Source: Daldinia sp. FL1419
Lineage: Eukaryota > Ascomycota > Sordariomycetes > Xylariales > Hypoxylaceae
Assembly (NCBI GenBank): GCA_025201765.1
Contig: MU623408.1
Span: 124,001 to 188,000, forward strand
DNA: 64,000 bases
Reading direction: 5' to 3'
The position numbers and the translations under genes were made by a program. Below the pieces are notes generated by a model that was given only the letters and a program-made list of their open reading frames with translations, was not told where the DNA came from and did not search any database. Shown here piece by piece: positions 1 to 10,669 of the stretch (positions are counted from its first letter, which is position 1; each line of letters starts with the position of its first letter).

Positions 1-924
1 GACCAAGACCACCATCACCTACCGATACAACGAGAACGGACAAAAGGTCAAGACGACCCGACGGATCCGTCTAGTGACGCACCGCGAGGTCGTTAACCCG
101 CGCGTCGCCGAGCGCAAGACGTGGAAGAAATTCGGGCTCTCGGAGAAGGATGGGGCGGGCCCGCAGATGGACACGACGTCGGTGGGCGAGAACATCATCT
201 TCCGGCTAAGCACGAACTGGCGCAAGGACACCAAGGAGGAAGCCAAGGACCCCAACGCCAATGCCATGAAGGAGAAGCTCAAGGACAAGACCGTCAAGTG
301 TCGTATCTGCAACGGCGAGCATTTCACAGCCCGATGTCCCTACAAGGATACCATGGCCCCAGTGGGTGCCGAGGGCAACAGCGCGGATGTCGCGGCTGGT
401 ATGGGAGACGAGCCGACGTCGAATGCGGTGGGTGCTGCGGGCGCAGGCAAGAAGGGCAGTTATGTCCCGCCTGCGCTGCGGGGAGACCGCGGCGCGGCCG
501 GAGGCGAGAGGATGGGTGGTGGAAAGTATGGCAGCGAGCGGGATGACCTTGCTACACTGCGTGTCACAAACGTGAGCTTTACCCTTTATACCCCTATATC
601 CCCTTTACCCATACCCCTTATCTCCATCTCACCCTCCCCCCCCGTCTCTACCTACATCCCTACCCTCAACGATACCATCACTAACACAATGCATTTCAGG
701 TCTCGGAAATGGCAGAGGAGAGCGAGCTTCGCGACATGTTTGAGCGGTTTGGTCGCGTCACTCGTGTGTTCCTGGCTAAAGACCGCGAGACGGGTCTCGC
801 CAAAGGCTTCGCATTCATCAGTTTCGCAGACCGAAGCGACGCCGTCAAGGCATGCAACAAGATGGACGGCTATGGTTTCAAGCACCTTATTCTGCGCGTC
901 GAGTTCGCCAAGAAGGCTGCTTAG
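1..924 (+). CDS. TIF35: Translation initiation factor eIF3 subunit G (Tif35), 5' truncated by the window edge
   Basis: RNA-binding subunit of the eIF3 complex, which promotes scanning and start selection on the 40S ribosome. The frame is open from base 2, so the start lies outside the window. Model: exon to 571, intron 572-699 (GTGAGC...TTTCAG), exon 700-924; the phase is kept (Asn-Val junction). The visible part begins with the conserved eIF3g N-terminal block (TYRYNENGQKVKTTRRIR), then a CCHC-like zinc knuckle (C-x2-C-x4-H-x4-C, CRICNGEHFTARC), a Gly/Ala-rich linker, and a C-terminal RRM with RNP2-like LRVTNV and RNP1-like KGFAFISF. The intron sits just inside RRM strand 1. Identity is secure; only the 5' end is missing. 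Confidence 0.95.
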
Positions 925-3122
925 AGGAAAATTTATTTTTTCCTCGTACGGGATGAGTTTTCTCTCTTCCCTTTAGTGCGGCCCGTCGTTACCTATGCAG
1001 CCCAAAATAGCGATGGGTAGATGGATGGATGGTCGGTGGCGTGGTTAGGAGGACTAGGTACTTGAGTAAGGCTTCGTCCTGCCGTGCTGAGTGATATGAA
1101 TAGAATGAACACATTTTAGGTGTAATGGGACATGGGCTCCTATCTAAATTTATTCTACTTGTTACATATTTTCATTGTGCCAATGTGTCTTGCTGTCAAG
1201 TTTAGTCCTGTTGAAACCAATCTGCTAGTTAGCATGAGTGCCTGTCTTAACATTAAGTCTCCCTTGCCCTTTTCCACGGCAAGCCTGTCTCCCTGTTGTA
1301 TTCAGTCCTAGACGTCTTCGTATAGTTGGTCTGTACAGGAAGATTGTTTTAATGTTACAGAGACTATACAAGAGGTAATGTTATAGGACTATATACGCGG
1401 GTTTCTATACCTGCGATAGGTAGGTTAGGTTATAGTATACGTACTTGTCTAAACGTAGCTTTCATCACGGATGACACATAACATACGGGGGGCGATAGAA
1501 TGTTTAGTTGCAGGTAGTCATTTTTTTGGAGGTCATTAGAGAAGCTATGGAACTCCTAGCAAGGGCATCCTTCTGTGTCCGTATATCTCTATTAAAATAG
1601 TCTTTTAAGCTATACAGAGGCCTCGTCCGGCCTTATTTGTAGCATTATATCGACCACGTATATAACAAACCTTTCTTTTGGGATATTCGATTTGGTATCC
1701 CGGGTATCGTATTCTTTATAAAGACCAATGTCTTAGAGTCTATTGAATCAAGTGAAATCCGCCGAATATTACTTGTGAGGTTATTTTGTATAACTAGTAT
1801 AATCATTTAGGTAGTTATCAAATACAATCTAACGGTTAGTATATTCTTCGTGAGGTCACCGAATACCCCAAGACACGAACCCAACAACTCAACATACCGC
1901 GAGAACCGCAAAGAATTCCTCAAGATTCATTTCCACCTTGATCTCAAACTGACTAGCACTGTGTTGACGGAGGTGACAGTTGTTTAGTCGATGTGTGCCC
2001 CATATTTATGTATAAGTGGAATTATTAAAACCAATCCGAAATTTCTTCGTTATCAACTTCAACCAAAACAGCCAACGTCGCTTAATAAGTACAGAGCCAA
2101 GACCTTACCTAACATTTCGACGTCTCATTACATAAGACTTGCCTCACATTATGGTATCATTCTAGCGTGGCCAACGGAATACCCCTCGTCAGATCGGGTA
2201 ACCCAAAGATTCCTTGCCGACCAACCCCTCCACCCCTTCAAAAGTCTAAACGTCTCGTCCTCATTGGTTGATTAGCCAATAGCCGGTCTTGCAGAACTCC
2301 TGCATTCCAGAACGTGCTGGTACCTAGCCAGGTGTTGCATCTTGCATCTCGTCCTTGCATGTGACGCGCATCCGAAAGCGATCCTTCAGCCTTAGGAATA
2401 GCGAATAATTTAATACATTACTACCACTACGTATCGTACGTATTTGTAGTGTATGTACCCATCCCACGCGACAGTTAACTTGGGTAGTATTCGTTGACAC
2501 TCAGGAATTTGTCGACGAACCGGAGTTGGGAAAGGCTGGATTGAATTGCTTTAGGTTTGAGGCCATAGTGACGTCGCACAGAAACGGTGCATACGAGAAC
2601 GGTTACGGCATATGTCCGCCTTGTCTGATTGTACATAAGATAATGTAATAACTAAGTTTTATGCTCCAAACCTACTATGCAGGTAACATCCATGTACATA
2701 CGCACGCATAGAATAAAGTACGCATGCCCATGTACCTACGACTATATACTTCTATGGTACTTTTACCTACCTAGCTACCCAAGTATATACGCGACAAATG
2801 TAGCTATGACAAAAGTACCTAAATGCACCTCACGTGGAACCGAATTGAAAATCACCCAATGGAACTCTTCCACACTCTTCTGCATTTGAAAGTATATTTG
2901 CTATTCGCCAACCAACTATTGAAAAAAAAAATATCCACCATCTCTTTCTATTTCCCACTCTTCTCGTCCTTCTCAACGCTCCCCCAATTGCCAAACTCAA
3001 CTTTTGGCTTTTCTTTGTTTCTACATGGCTGCAAGTAGACGAGGCTCATTACGCATTATTGCTAATAACTAAGTTTGCCGGAGAATCCTCTTAGACGTAC
3101 AAAAAAGGTATTGCAAGTCTAA
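925..3122. other. Gene-free spacer between eIF3g and CHO2
   Basis: AT-rich, with no open frame that looks coding; the 1991 and 2677 frames are short and show no family resemblance. It should hold the eIF3g 3' UTR and the CHO2 promoter. Near CHO2 there is an E-box CACGTG at 2831-2836 and a CCAAT box at 2856-2860, followed by a pyrimidine-rich leader around 2930-3000. Confidence 0.6.
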
Positions 3123-6041
3123 ATGGCCGCAACCGGTGATTCCTCTGCCGGGGCTGGCGAATTACGCCACAGGCACGTAACGGCGAATGATCATGTAAAC
3201 AGTGATAGTGACGATGGAAGTGAAAACGTCGTGACTTCGTCTAAACCTAGGAAAACCTACGGCCGTACCAAAGATGGAACTAGTAAGCAGATGAAGTAGA
3301 ATATGAAGTCCACGCCGGATAACTAATACTTATACAATAACAGTCTTTACGGTTCCTACAACTCACGATATGGTATCTCAATTGCTCGATCCTAGGGAGC
3401 CCAAGAATCTATCGGACGTAATTGTCCTTGCCGTTCTTGCTGGCCATATTTTGGCCTTGTATATGCTCCCGGATTCCCTGAGACGACCCGTCTTCGCTGT
3501 TATATTTCTGTTTTGGCGTTCTTGTTACAATCTTGGTATTGGTATCCTTCTACGTCTACAGTCGAATGACAATAAGCTTGTAGCGTGGGCTCAGAAATGG
3601 AAGCTCTTCGAAAACCCGGAAACCGGCAAGAACCCACGGCCATGGCTATACAAGATCCTCAAGCGCGAGCTAGAGATCAAGATTCCTGAAGACTACGAGT
3701 TTGAGAAGGCCCCGATCGAGTATAACACCTGGCTAGTCTTCAGGCGACTCGTGGATCTCATTCTCATGTGTGATTTCGTCTCATACTGCTTGTTTGCCAT
3801 TGCCTGTGCTCACTTGCCCCCCGGGGAATCCATCTACGTTACCGTTGGCCGATGGCTCTTTGGCTGGCTCACTATAGGATTCAACGTCTGGGTTAAACTC
3901 GATGCCCATCGAGTAGTAAAAGATTATGCCTGGTACTGGGGCGATTTCTTCTACTTGATCGATCAAGAGCTGACCTTCGATGGTGTTTTCGAGATGGCTC
4001 CTCACCCAATGTACTCGATTGGGTACGCCGGGTACTACGGTATCTCCGCGATTGCTGCCAGCTATTCTGTCCTCTTCATTTCCATCGCGGCCCATGCTGC
4101 TCAGCTTGCCTTTTTAGTCTTCATCGAGGATCCTCACATCCAGAAGACATATAACCCACCCACCCGCAAGAGTGAGGTACCCGCTCGACCCCGGATCCAT
4201 AATTTATTGGGTATTAGGAACATCGACCCGCTGCGGACCGTCGATTACTCTACCTTTATAATACTGGGGCTTGTGGCTCTCTTCGCTATCACCACGCCCC
4301 AGACGCCCTTACACCAGTCTATATTCTTTTCGCTCGCTCTTGTAGTTCGACTCTGGTACTCGGTTGGGTTAGGTGTGATCCTAACACGACAGTCTAAGAG
4401 TAAGGCATGGACTCGCCACTTCTTGAAAGTCGGAGAGACCCCGGAGGAGGGCTGGCGACAATGGAAGGGGTACTATCACACTACTCTTAGTCTGTGCTAT
4501 GCCACCTTCATTGCTGCTTGCTGGAAGATGTATTCTGCTCCCGTCGACTGGAACTACGGGTTCGTGCTGCTTAGGCACGTTATCGGTGCTAGCCTCATCG
4601 CCCTCCAAATCTGGACTGCTGTAAGCATCTACGAATCTCTCGGCGAATTTGGTTGGTTCTTTGGCGATTTCTTCTTCGACCAAGGCGCGAAGCTTACTTA
4701 TACTTCGATCTATCGCTACTTGAATAACCCGGAAAGAGTGCTTGGTACTGCCGGGCTATGGGGTGCGGCTATTATTACATGGAGCAGGTCCATCTTCGCT
4801 CTGGCATTGATCAGCCACATTCTTACCCTTGCTTTTATTCATTTTGTCGAGAAGCCCCATATGCAGAAGATCTACGGCCGTAACCTAAGACGTGAAGCTG
4901 GTTTGACCAAGTTCATCAAGCGTTCTTTGCCGCCGCCCGTCATGGGGTGGCAGTCGAGTGTGAACAAGGTCATGGATGAGACATCCCACTTCGTGGAAGA
5001 CTTCTTGGATACCGCGCGTCCGAAGTTGGCGGCAGGTGTCTCGACGATCGTGAGAGATACAACGGCTCTCTTTAATAAATACCCCGCCCGTCTTACCTTG
5101 ACTAAGCTTTCCCCCGATCTTGCCGGATTTGATCCTAAGCAGTATTCGATCGACGTAGAAGGTGAGGCGTCTGGATTCTCAGCTCTGTCGGAACGAGCTA
5201 GTGGCAAGGAAGGCACAGCGGGACGATTCCCTAACGAGTTGAAGACGATGATTTTCGAATATGGTGCCCCGATCAAAGTCAAGTGGAGAGCCCCCGCGAA
5301 CCACGGCAGAAAAGATTGGATTGGTCTCTATATGGTAGCCGACAATCGATCTCGTGAAATAACGGAGCTCTCATCTCTTGGACGATGGATTCCTACCGTG
5401 CCTGGCCAATTCGAATCTACCACGGCGGACAGGGGTATCCTGACATGGGACCAGCCCGTAGAAGACGCCGATAAGAACGACGGTAACCTTGTTAGCGGCG
5501 AGATGGTCTTCTCGGGAGACAAACTATGGTGGACTCAGGGTGTCTTCGAATTCCGTTACCACCACGACGGAAACCATAACGTCATGTCTATCTCGCAACC
5601 CTTCGAGATCCATCTCAACCACTTCGACTACAACGACGTGGACGCGGATACCGAGGGCTCGGTTCAGCAAGCTGTCGAGTCAGCACTCCTACCAGTGGTT
5701 CAGAATTGTCTCGATCGTGACCCTGATATCGCGCCCAGGACCCCCGAAGAGCCGTTCGGAAGTCACGTGGAAAGAGACGGCAAATACGCTAAGAGATTGG
5801 TGTACGCCATCCATCAGATGTTCGGTATCGAGTTCGCACCAGCGGTGGTTCCGGCAGATGGAAATGTGAGGAATTTGGCTTGGAGGATATGTAATGCAAA
5901 ACAAGTGCTGGTAAGTGATCTCCCTTTCCCCTCTCACGAAAAGTGGGAATGGCGATGCGGTGTGACTAACGTGTATCCATCCAGGCACCTTATAGCATGT
6001 CGTGCTCCAAGGGAACGAACACGCCGGGTGCCGAGAAGTAA
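3123..6041 (+). CDS. CHO2: Phosphatidylethanolamine N-methyltransferase Cho2 (class I PEMT)
   Basis: Catalyses the first SAM-dependent methylation of phosphatidylethanolamine toward phosphatidylcholine, in the ER membrane. Model: exons 3123-3282, 3344-5910 and 5985-6041 (introns GTAAGC...AACAG and GTAAGT...TCCAG); all phases fit and give 927 residues, the usual fungal size. The first junction yields DGTIFTVPTTHDMVSQLLDP, the hallmark Cho2 N-terminus; without it the long frame would begin at an internal Met. Many hydrophobic segments are visible in two repeated PEMT halves. The first carries HPMYSIGYAGYYG near residue 274; the second carries NNPERVLGTAGLWG near 514. The C-terminal half is soluble and beta-rich (KVKWRAPANHGRKDWIGLYM). 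The short last exon encodes the conserved basic tail APYSMSCSKGTNTPGAEK. Start context and homology are both strong. Confidence 0.96.
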
Positions 6042-7153
6042 GAGCACCTACCTAACGTATATACGCAATGGGGTATTGGGAAGCATACATACCTAGATAT
6101 GAACATACGTACCTTGTAGTAGTTATCCCCTGCATCGTGTAATTGAATAATTATAAACAATGGCGGTTGTGGAGTTGGCGGGGCTTATTAGTGTTTGTTT
6201 GCTGTTGGAGTTGGAGCGTTGGCGGTTTAGAAAATCGTCATGATTCGCAGGGAGAGTTGGTTTGATGAATACAGAAATAAATACACATATACTTGCGAAG
6301 TCTATCGTGTGAATTAATGATGTTGAGTGATATAGTTGGTGATGCTGGATGTTTCGTAGCTATGGTATGTCATGGCTTAGTCTATGAAGCGGTAGACCAC
6401 GAGCTTGATGTGGATTCTGTAGGCTGGCATTTAGGTAGATTTGAAAATGATACAGGACGAATCTAACCTAATAGTCGGATGAAGCGTTCGGATTAAGTTG
6501 GTTGAAGTAAACGTGAGGAATAAGTATGATTAGGTGGTGAATATAAACTTGGAACTATACCCCAAGACCAAGAACTACCTACATACATAAACGGGTGCTA
6601 TCCGAAGGGGGGGAAAGGTATTCACTATTATAAGTAGAACAATGCCTCCCGAAGGATTAGATGTGTGTATATTCTTATCTCGGAATGCCTAGCTACTTAG
6701 GAAATACTAAACGCGGAATATATGCACGGGTTACGCCAGAGATCATAATACCCAACGCAAGGGCGTCGTAATGGATAGGTACTTGCTGTTAACTAGTAAG
6801 TATATTTATACCCTATATAATAGTAAACGCCTCGAATCGTAAAGCCGTCAAACGACCCGCGAAATTAGCAATCACATGTAGGTAATCCCAAGAAACTGCA
6901 CCATCTAGTATGAGTATATACGACCAGCCGTCAATCACCAAATAGCGCGGCACACATCTATGTATATAGGTAGGTACTCATCATATTTCAAAAGCAGTCA
7001 ATAATCAGTAAGTCAGCTCTATAACTCCTTTTCCCAACCCAATCAAGCTCAAGCTACCTTGCCCAAGCTACTTTTACCAAGCTATCGTCTACCTAGGTTA
7101 CTTAGCTACCACCTATCCAAAACCTAGCATCAAAACCTACCTCCCTACCTACC
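6042..7153. other. Convergent 3' spacer between CHO2 and the MIT protein gene
   Basis: AT-rich sequence between two gene ends that face each other. It should hold both 3' UTRs. Several tracts of the dispersed CTACCTA/TAGGTAG motif occur near 6965-6975 and 7080-7150. No coding frame or RNA gene seen. Confidence 0.5.
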
Positions 7154-8941
7154 CTAACCCAACCCGGGCGACGACCTAAACCCCTCCTCAAGCCCCATCC
7201 CCAACCCCGCCGCCCCCTCCGAACTCCCCTGTCCCGCCGCGCTTCCGCTGCCCGTTCCCGCACGCCTAGCTTTCGCCCCGGCCTTCAACTGCTCCCACTT
7301 CTCTCTGTACCGGACCAGATTCGCCCTCGCCTTATTATAATTGCGCTCTGTCTCCTCCATCTGCTTCGTCATGAGATGCAGCTGCTCTTCCAGCTCCTTA
7401 TTCCGTTTCGCGAGCGCCTCATCCGAAACACTGGTTAGTGCTCCCGTACCTGTTCCCGTGCTTAGGGTTGATAGGGGTGGTGGTGCTTTGCCTGCGAGAG
7501 GAGACCCGGGGCGCATGAGGCGCATGCTTTCCGCTAGCCGCATCCCCGAGTTCTGGGACATGGACTCGAAGGCATGAAGGCGCTTACTTAGCTTGTCGAG
7601 CATGTCCTTTAGACCTCTGTTTTCAAGATACAGTTCCTCTACCATGTTCGCTAGCTCCTTATCTGAACGGGTCTTGCTACCTCCAGCCAACCTATGCGGA
7701 CGGGCGGCAGCCTGCGATTCCTTAGCATCGACAAAGTCATCCTCGTCAGGGTCCTCGAGGAGAACACCTGCACTTCCCTGGGCTTCCAGGCGCCTCTTCT
7801 CCTTGTCGGCGAAGGACAGGATGCTCGCGTACGAAGCTGTGTGTCCGCTAGTAGGTACCACGTAAAAGGAGTCATTGGCGGATTGCCCGTCACGGGAGAC
7901 GGCTCGCAAGGCGGCTTTAGAGTAGAACTTTCGAAGGTCAGGTTCGACCGAAACCGAAGAGGGCCCTCTAACCCTGCTACGCTTCTGAACCGGTGGTTCG
8001 GGAGCTGGAGCTGGAGCCGGGGTAGGGGCTTCGGTTTGTTCCTCGCTGATCAGGGGTAGGCCTGCAAACGCAAGTGGTGCCGAAATCTTATTAATGATAC
8101 TACCGAATGCGCTATAGAACCTGGAGAACCCATCATCACTGGTGTTAGCCTGCTTATTGTCTACTCGTTCCTGGGCTAATACGCCTTCCTCTAGGCCGGA
8201 ATTCGACTGTCTCGAGTGTCTCCCTTTCTCCGGTGGGGGGATAGCATTAGGTCTGTCAGAATTATCAAGCATGGTTTGCATCTTGGTCCTTGATCCACTT
8301 CTACGTGAAGTGGCCTCCATATTTCCAGGGGCTTCTGTATTGGATACACTTGGGCTAAGTGGCTGAGACCTATACTTAGACCGAATTCCGCGAGCGGAGG
8401 CGAGATTACTAGCAATAGAAGCACCGAGATCGCGCGGGGGGTACCGCGGTTGTTTAGGCAAGGTTGGCGGAGGCTGCGCATTCTTCTCGTTCGAGATTCC
8501 GGGGGCATTATTCTTCGTGGACGGCGAAGTAGAAGCTACACTTGTAGCCGCTTCATCCTTTTCATCCTTTTCACTAGCCTGGGAGTCATTTTCAGAGGCG
8601 GCTTGCGAAGTAGGAGGTTTGCTCGGCAGTTGTAAGAGTTCAGATAATCTCCGATGATGCTGTTCGAGCAACTTTAAGGTGCGTAGAGCCTCGACACTGC
8701 TGGTATTCCGTGCGGCGTTGGCGAACTCACCAGCGGCTCTTGTATGCTCGTTAACTGCTACGGTGGTATCGGAGGAGTGGGTTGCTATAGATGCGGCTCT
8801 CGCATGGTCATGCGCCTATGATTCGACGATGTTGAGCTGCGGGCAATAACGAACTGCCTACAAAGGAACGACGGGGAGGGGGAAAGGAAAAAAGGGATAG
8901 GGAGGGTATAATCTTACCTTGATTAGGGGAGCAGAATCCAT
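7154..8941 (-). CDS. MIT-domain coiled-coil protein, Atg38/NRBF2-like
   Basis: Probable regulatory subunit of the autophagy class III PI3-kinase complex, judged by architecture only. Model on the minus strand: a 24-nt first exon 8918-8941 (MDSAPLIK), intron 8816-8917 (GTAAGA...ATAG), then exon 7154-8815; in frame, 561 residues. Residues 1-75 form a helical MIT-like module (PLIKAHDHARAASIATHSSD...), a typical Atg38 start. The middle is Ser/Pro-rich and disordered. The C-terminal third has two coiled coils (LANMVEELYLENRGLKDML and KRNKELEEQLHLMTKQMEE) ending in a conserved-looking NKARANLVRYREKWEQLK segment, then a Gly/Ala-rich tail. Without the tiny first exon the gene would lack the start of the MIT helix. 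The family call is an inference from domain order; another MIT coiled-coil protein is possible. Confidence 0.7.
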
Positions 8942-10669
8942 GGTTGGAAATATGCGAAATACGTCCACAAAGCCGAAGTCATCGACTACGCCGAAGAGAT
9001 TTCAAACTCTCGTACGAGTACCTATGTAATGCGTGTATGTAAATGGGTATTCTTTTTCTTTTGGTGTTGAGTCCTTGTTTATGACGATATGACGATAAGC
9101 ATGTGAAGTGGATGTCATAAAGCACGTTTACGATAATTTTAAAAGAAAGCTAGGGGCGTGGGAAGAGGATAACGCATCTCTCCCATTTCCCGTTTCCCAT
9201 TTGCGAAGATCGGGTGCGGAAGTTGGAGCGTGGAGCGAATTGGTGGAGCGAATGGTCGAACGAATAATCAAGCAAAATAGGAAAATAGGCAAATAGGGCG
9301 GGGGTGGAGGGGAGGAAAGAGGTAAGGAAGACAGGGAAAGTTTAGGGGAGGTTCAGGGGGCAGGGGGAGTGGGATCCCCAGTTAATTACATAAAGGAAGT
9401 TTAATGGTTTACCGGCACTTTCCAGCGGGGACAAGCCAATTTGTCCTGCTAATTGGTATATTAATTGCCTCCCGTTCAAATAACCCCGTTAGTGAGTGCG
9501 TGGTAACTAGGTACCTAGGTATGTACATATGTATATAGTAACAACTTGTACGTAAGCATGGGAGGTACATATCAATGCTCCTATAATATTCGTATAATAA
9601 TGTACTGCCTATCAATGTGGGGTTATTTTCATATTTTAGGAGGTAACATCCTAAGTATCCCTGGTTATTCTGGGTTACATCTCTGGGAGCTTAAATGGAA
9701 TGGAAGCCTGGACTTACTACATATGAGGTAGGTACATAGCCATTGAACTTCCATACACTAGCACAGGACCTAGCTAAGTACAGTGTTACGAAGTTGAAAC
9801 TTGAATGGTGGGGGGGTGTTCATTCCAATTGTATCCTAATTTATCTTGTCCCTATTGTATGTCCCCCTGGTTTATCCTGATTGTTCCCTACGAAGTACAT
9901 AGTAAAGTGGCTGGCGAAAATCTCACCTTTCCCTATTCAATTTACGATAACTAGGACTTTTAACACTAAGGGACCTAAGGAACCCAGGGGGGGGTCTCCA
10001 TTCGGTTTGGGTCTTGATTCATGACGCCTATTTGCCCCGGCAGCCCGTTCGATGATTGAATGAGGTCGGGAACTTGGAGCGGGCTAAGTCGAGTACGTTG
10101 CAATAGGAGTGATCATTAACCATCAGCCCTTCTAATCTACTCCTTTCATTATTTTTACGACTTATTTAGAATTCGTAATATCATCATCTAGAGTCGAGTT
10201 ATAAGAATATGCCATCAAAATTACAAAATTACCTCGGGAAAAAGTGAAAGGATAAAAAAAAAGAAATATTTAGCGGTATCAACCTCCCCCAAAAAGAGAG
10301 AGATCCCGGGAACCATGACGACAGAGTCGCGATAAAATACGATAACACTTGTAGTTTTATTTTTCTGGCTGCCTGGAGGATTCGAAACCAAAATACGACT
10401 GTCGGCTTCCATTTCCAACTGGGATCTTGTTTGCATATGTATTGTATGCACATCCTAACACCAATTCTTCTTCTGAAGGGTGAAAAAGGTGCAACTTCTT
10501 TTTAGCTCTTATACCGCCCTTTGTCTTTTTCTTCAATATCTCTAGGATCTCCAATATATCGGATATCTAAGATTCGGCATACGGAAAAGCCTGCTGTGTT
10601 ACCTTGGTCGTTGCCGGTCCCTCAACCGCCGCACGATAAATCGTCATCACCAGCGGCAGCTTCGTCATC
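8942..10669. other. Divergent promoter spacer (MIT protein gene / Lam gene)
   Basis: Spacer shared by two genes transcribed away from each other. It holds a G-rich run with a canonical G-quadruplex pattern on the plus strand at 9345-9373 (four G-tracts with loops of 7, 2 and 3 nt). It also holds a copy of the dispersed palindromic motif (GGTACCTAGGTA) near 9510-9522. The short frames at 9108 and 9546 have no coding signature. Confidence 0.5.

Noticed and set aside
1991..2275. 94-codon frame in the CHO2 upstream region
   Set aside because: No domain, low-complexity composition and AT-rich surroundings; looks like chance.
7341..8366. Plus-strand frames opposite the MIT-protein gene
   Set aside because: Antisense shadows of a real gene with no codon or domain signal of their own.
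9108..9296. 62-codon frame MDVIKHVYDNFKRK as a small gene
   Set aside because: It lies in the divergent promoter with no homology pattern, and the end runs into G-rich repeat.
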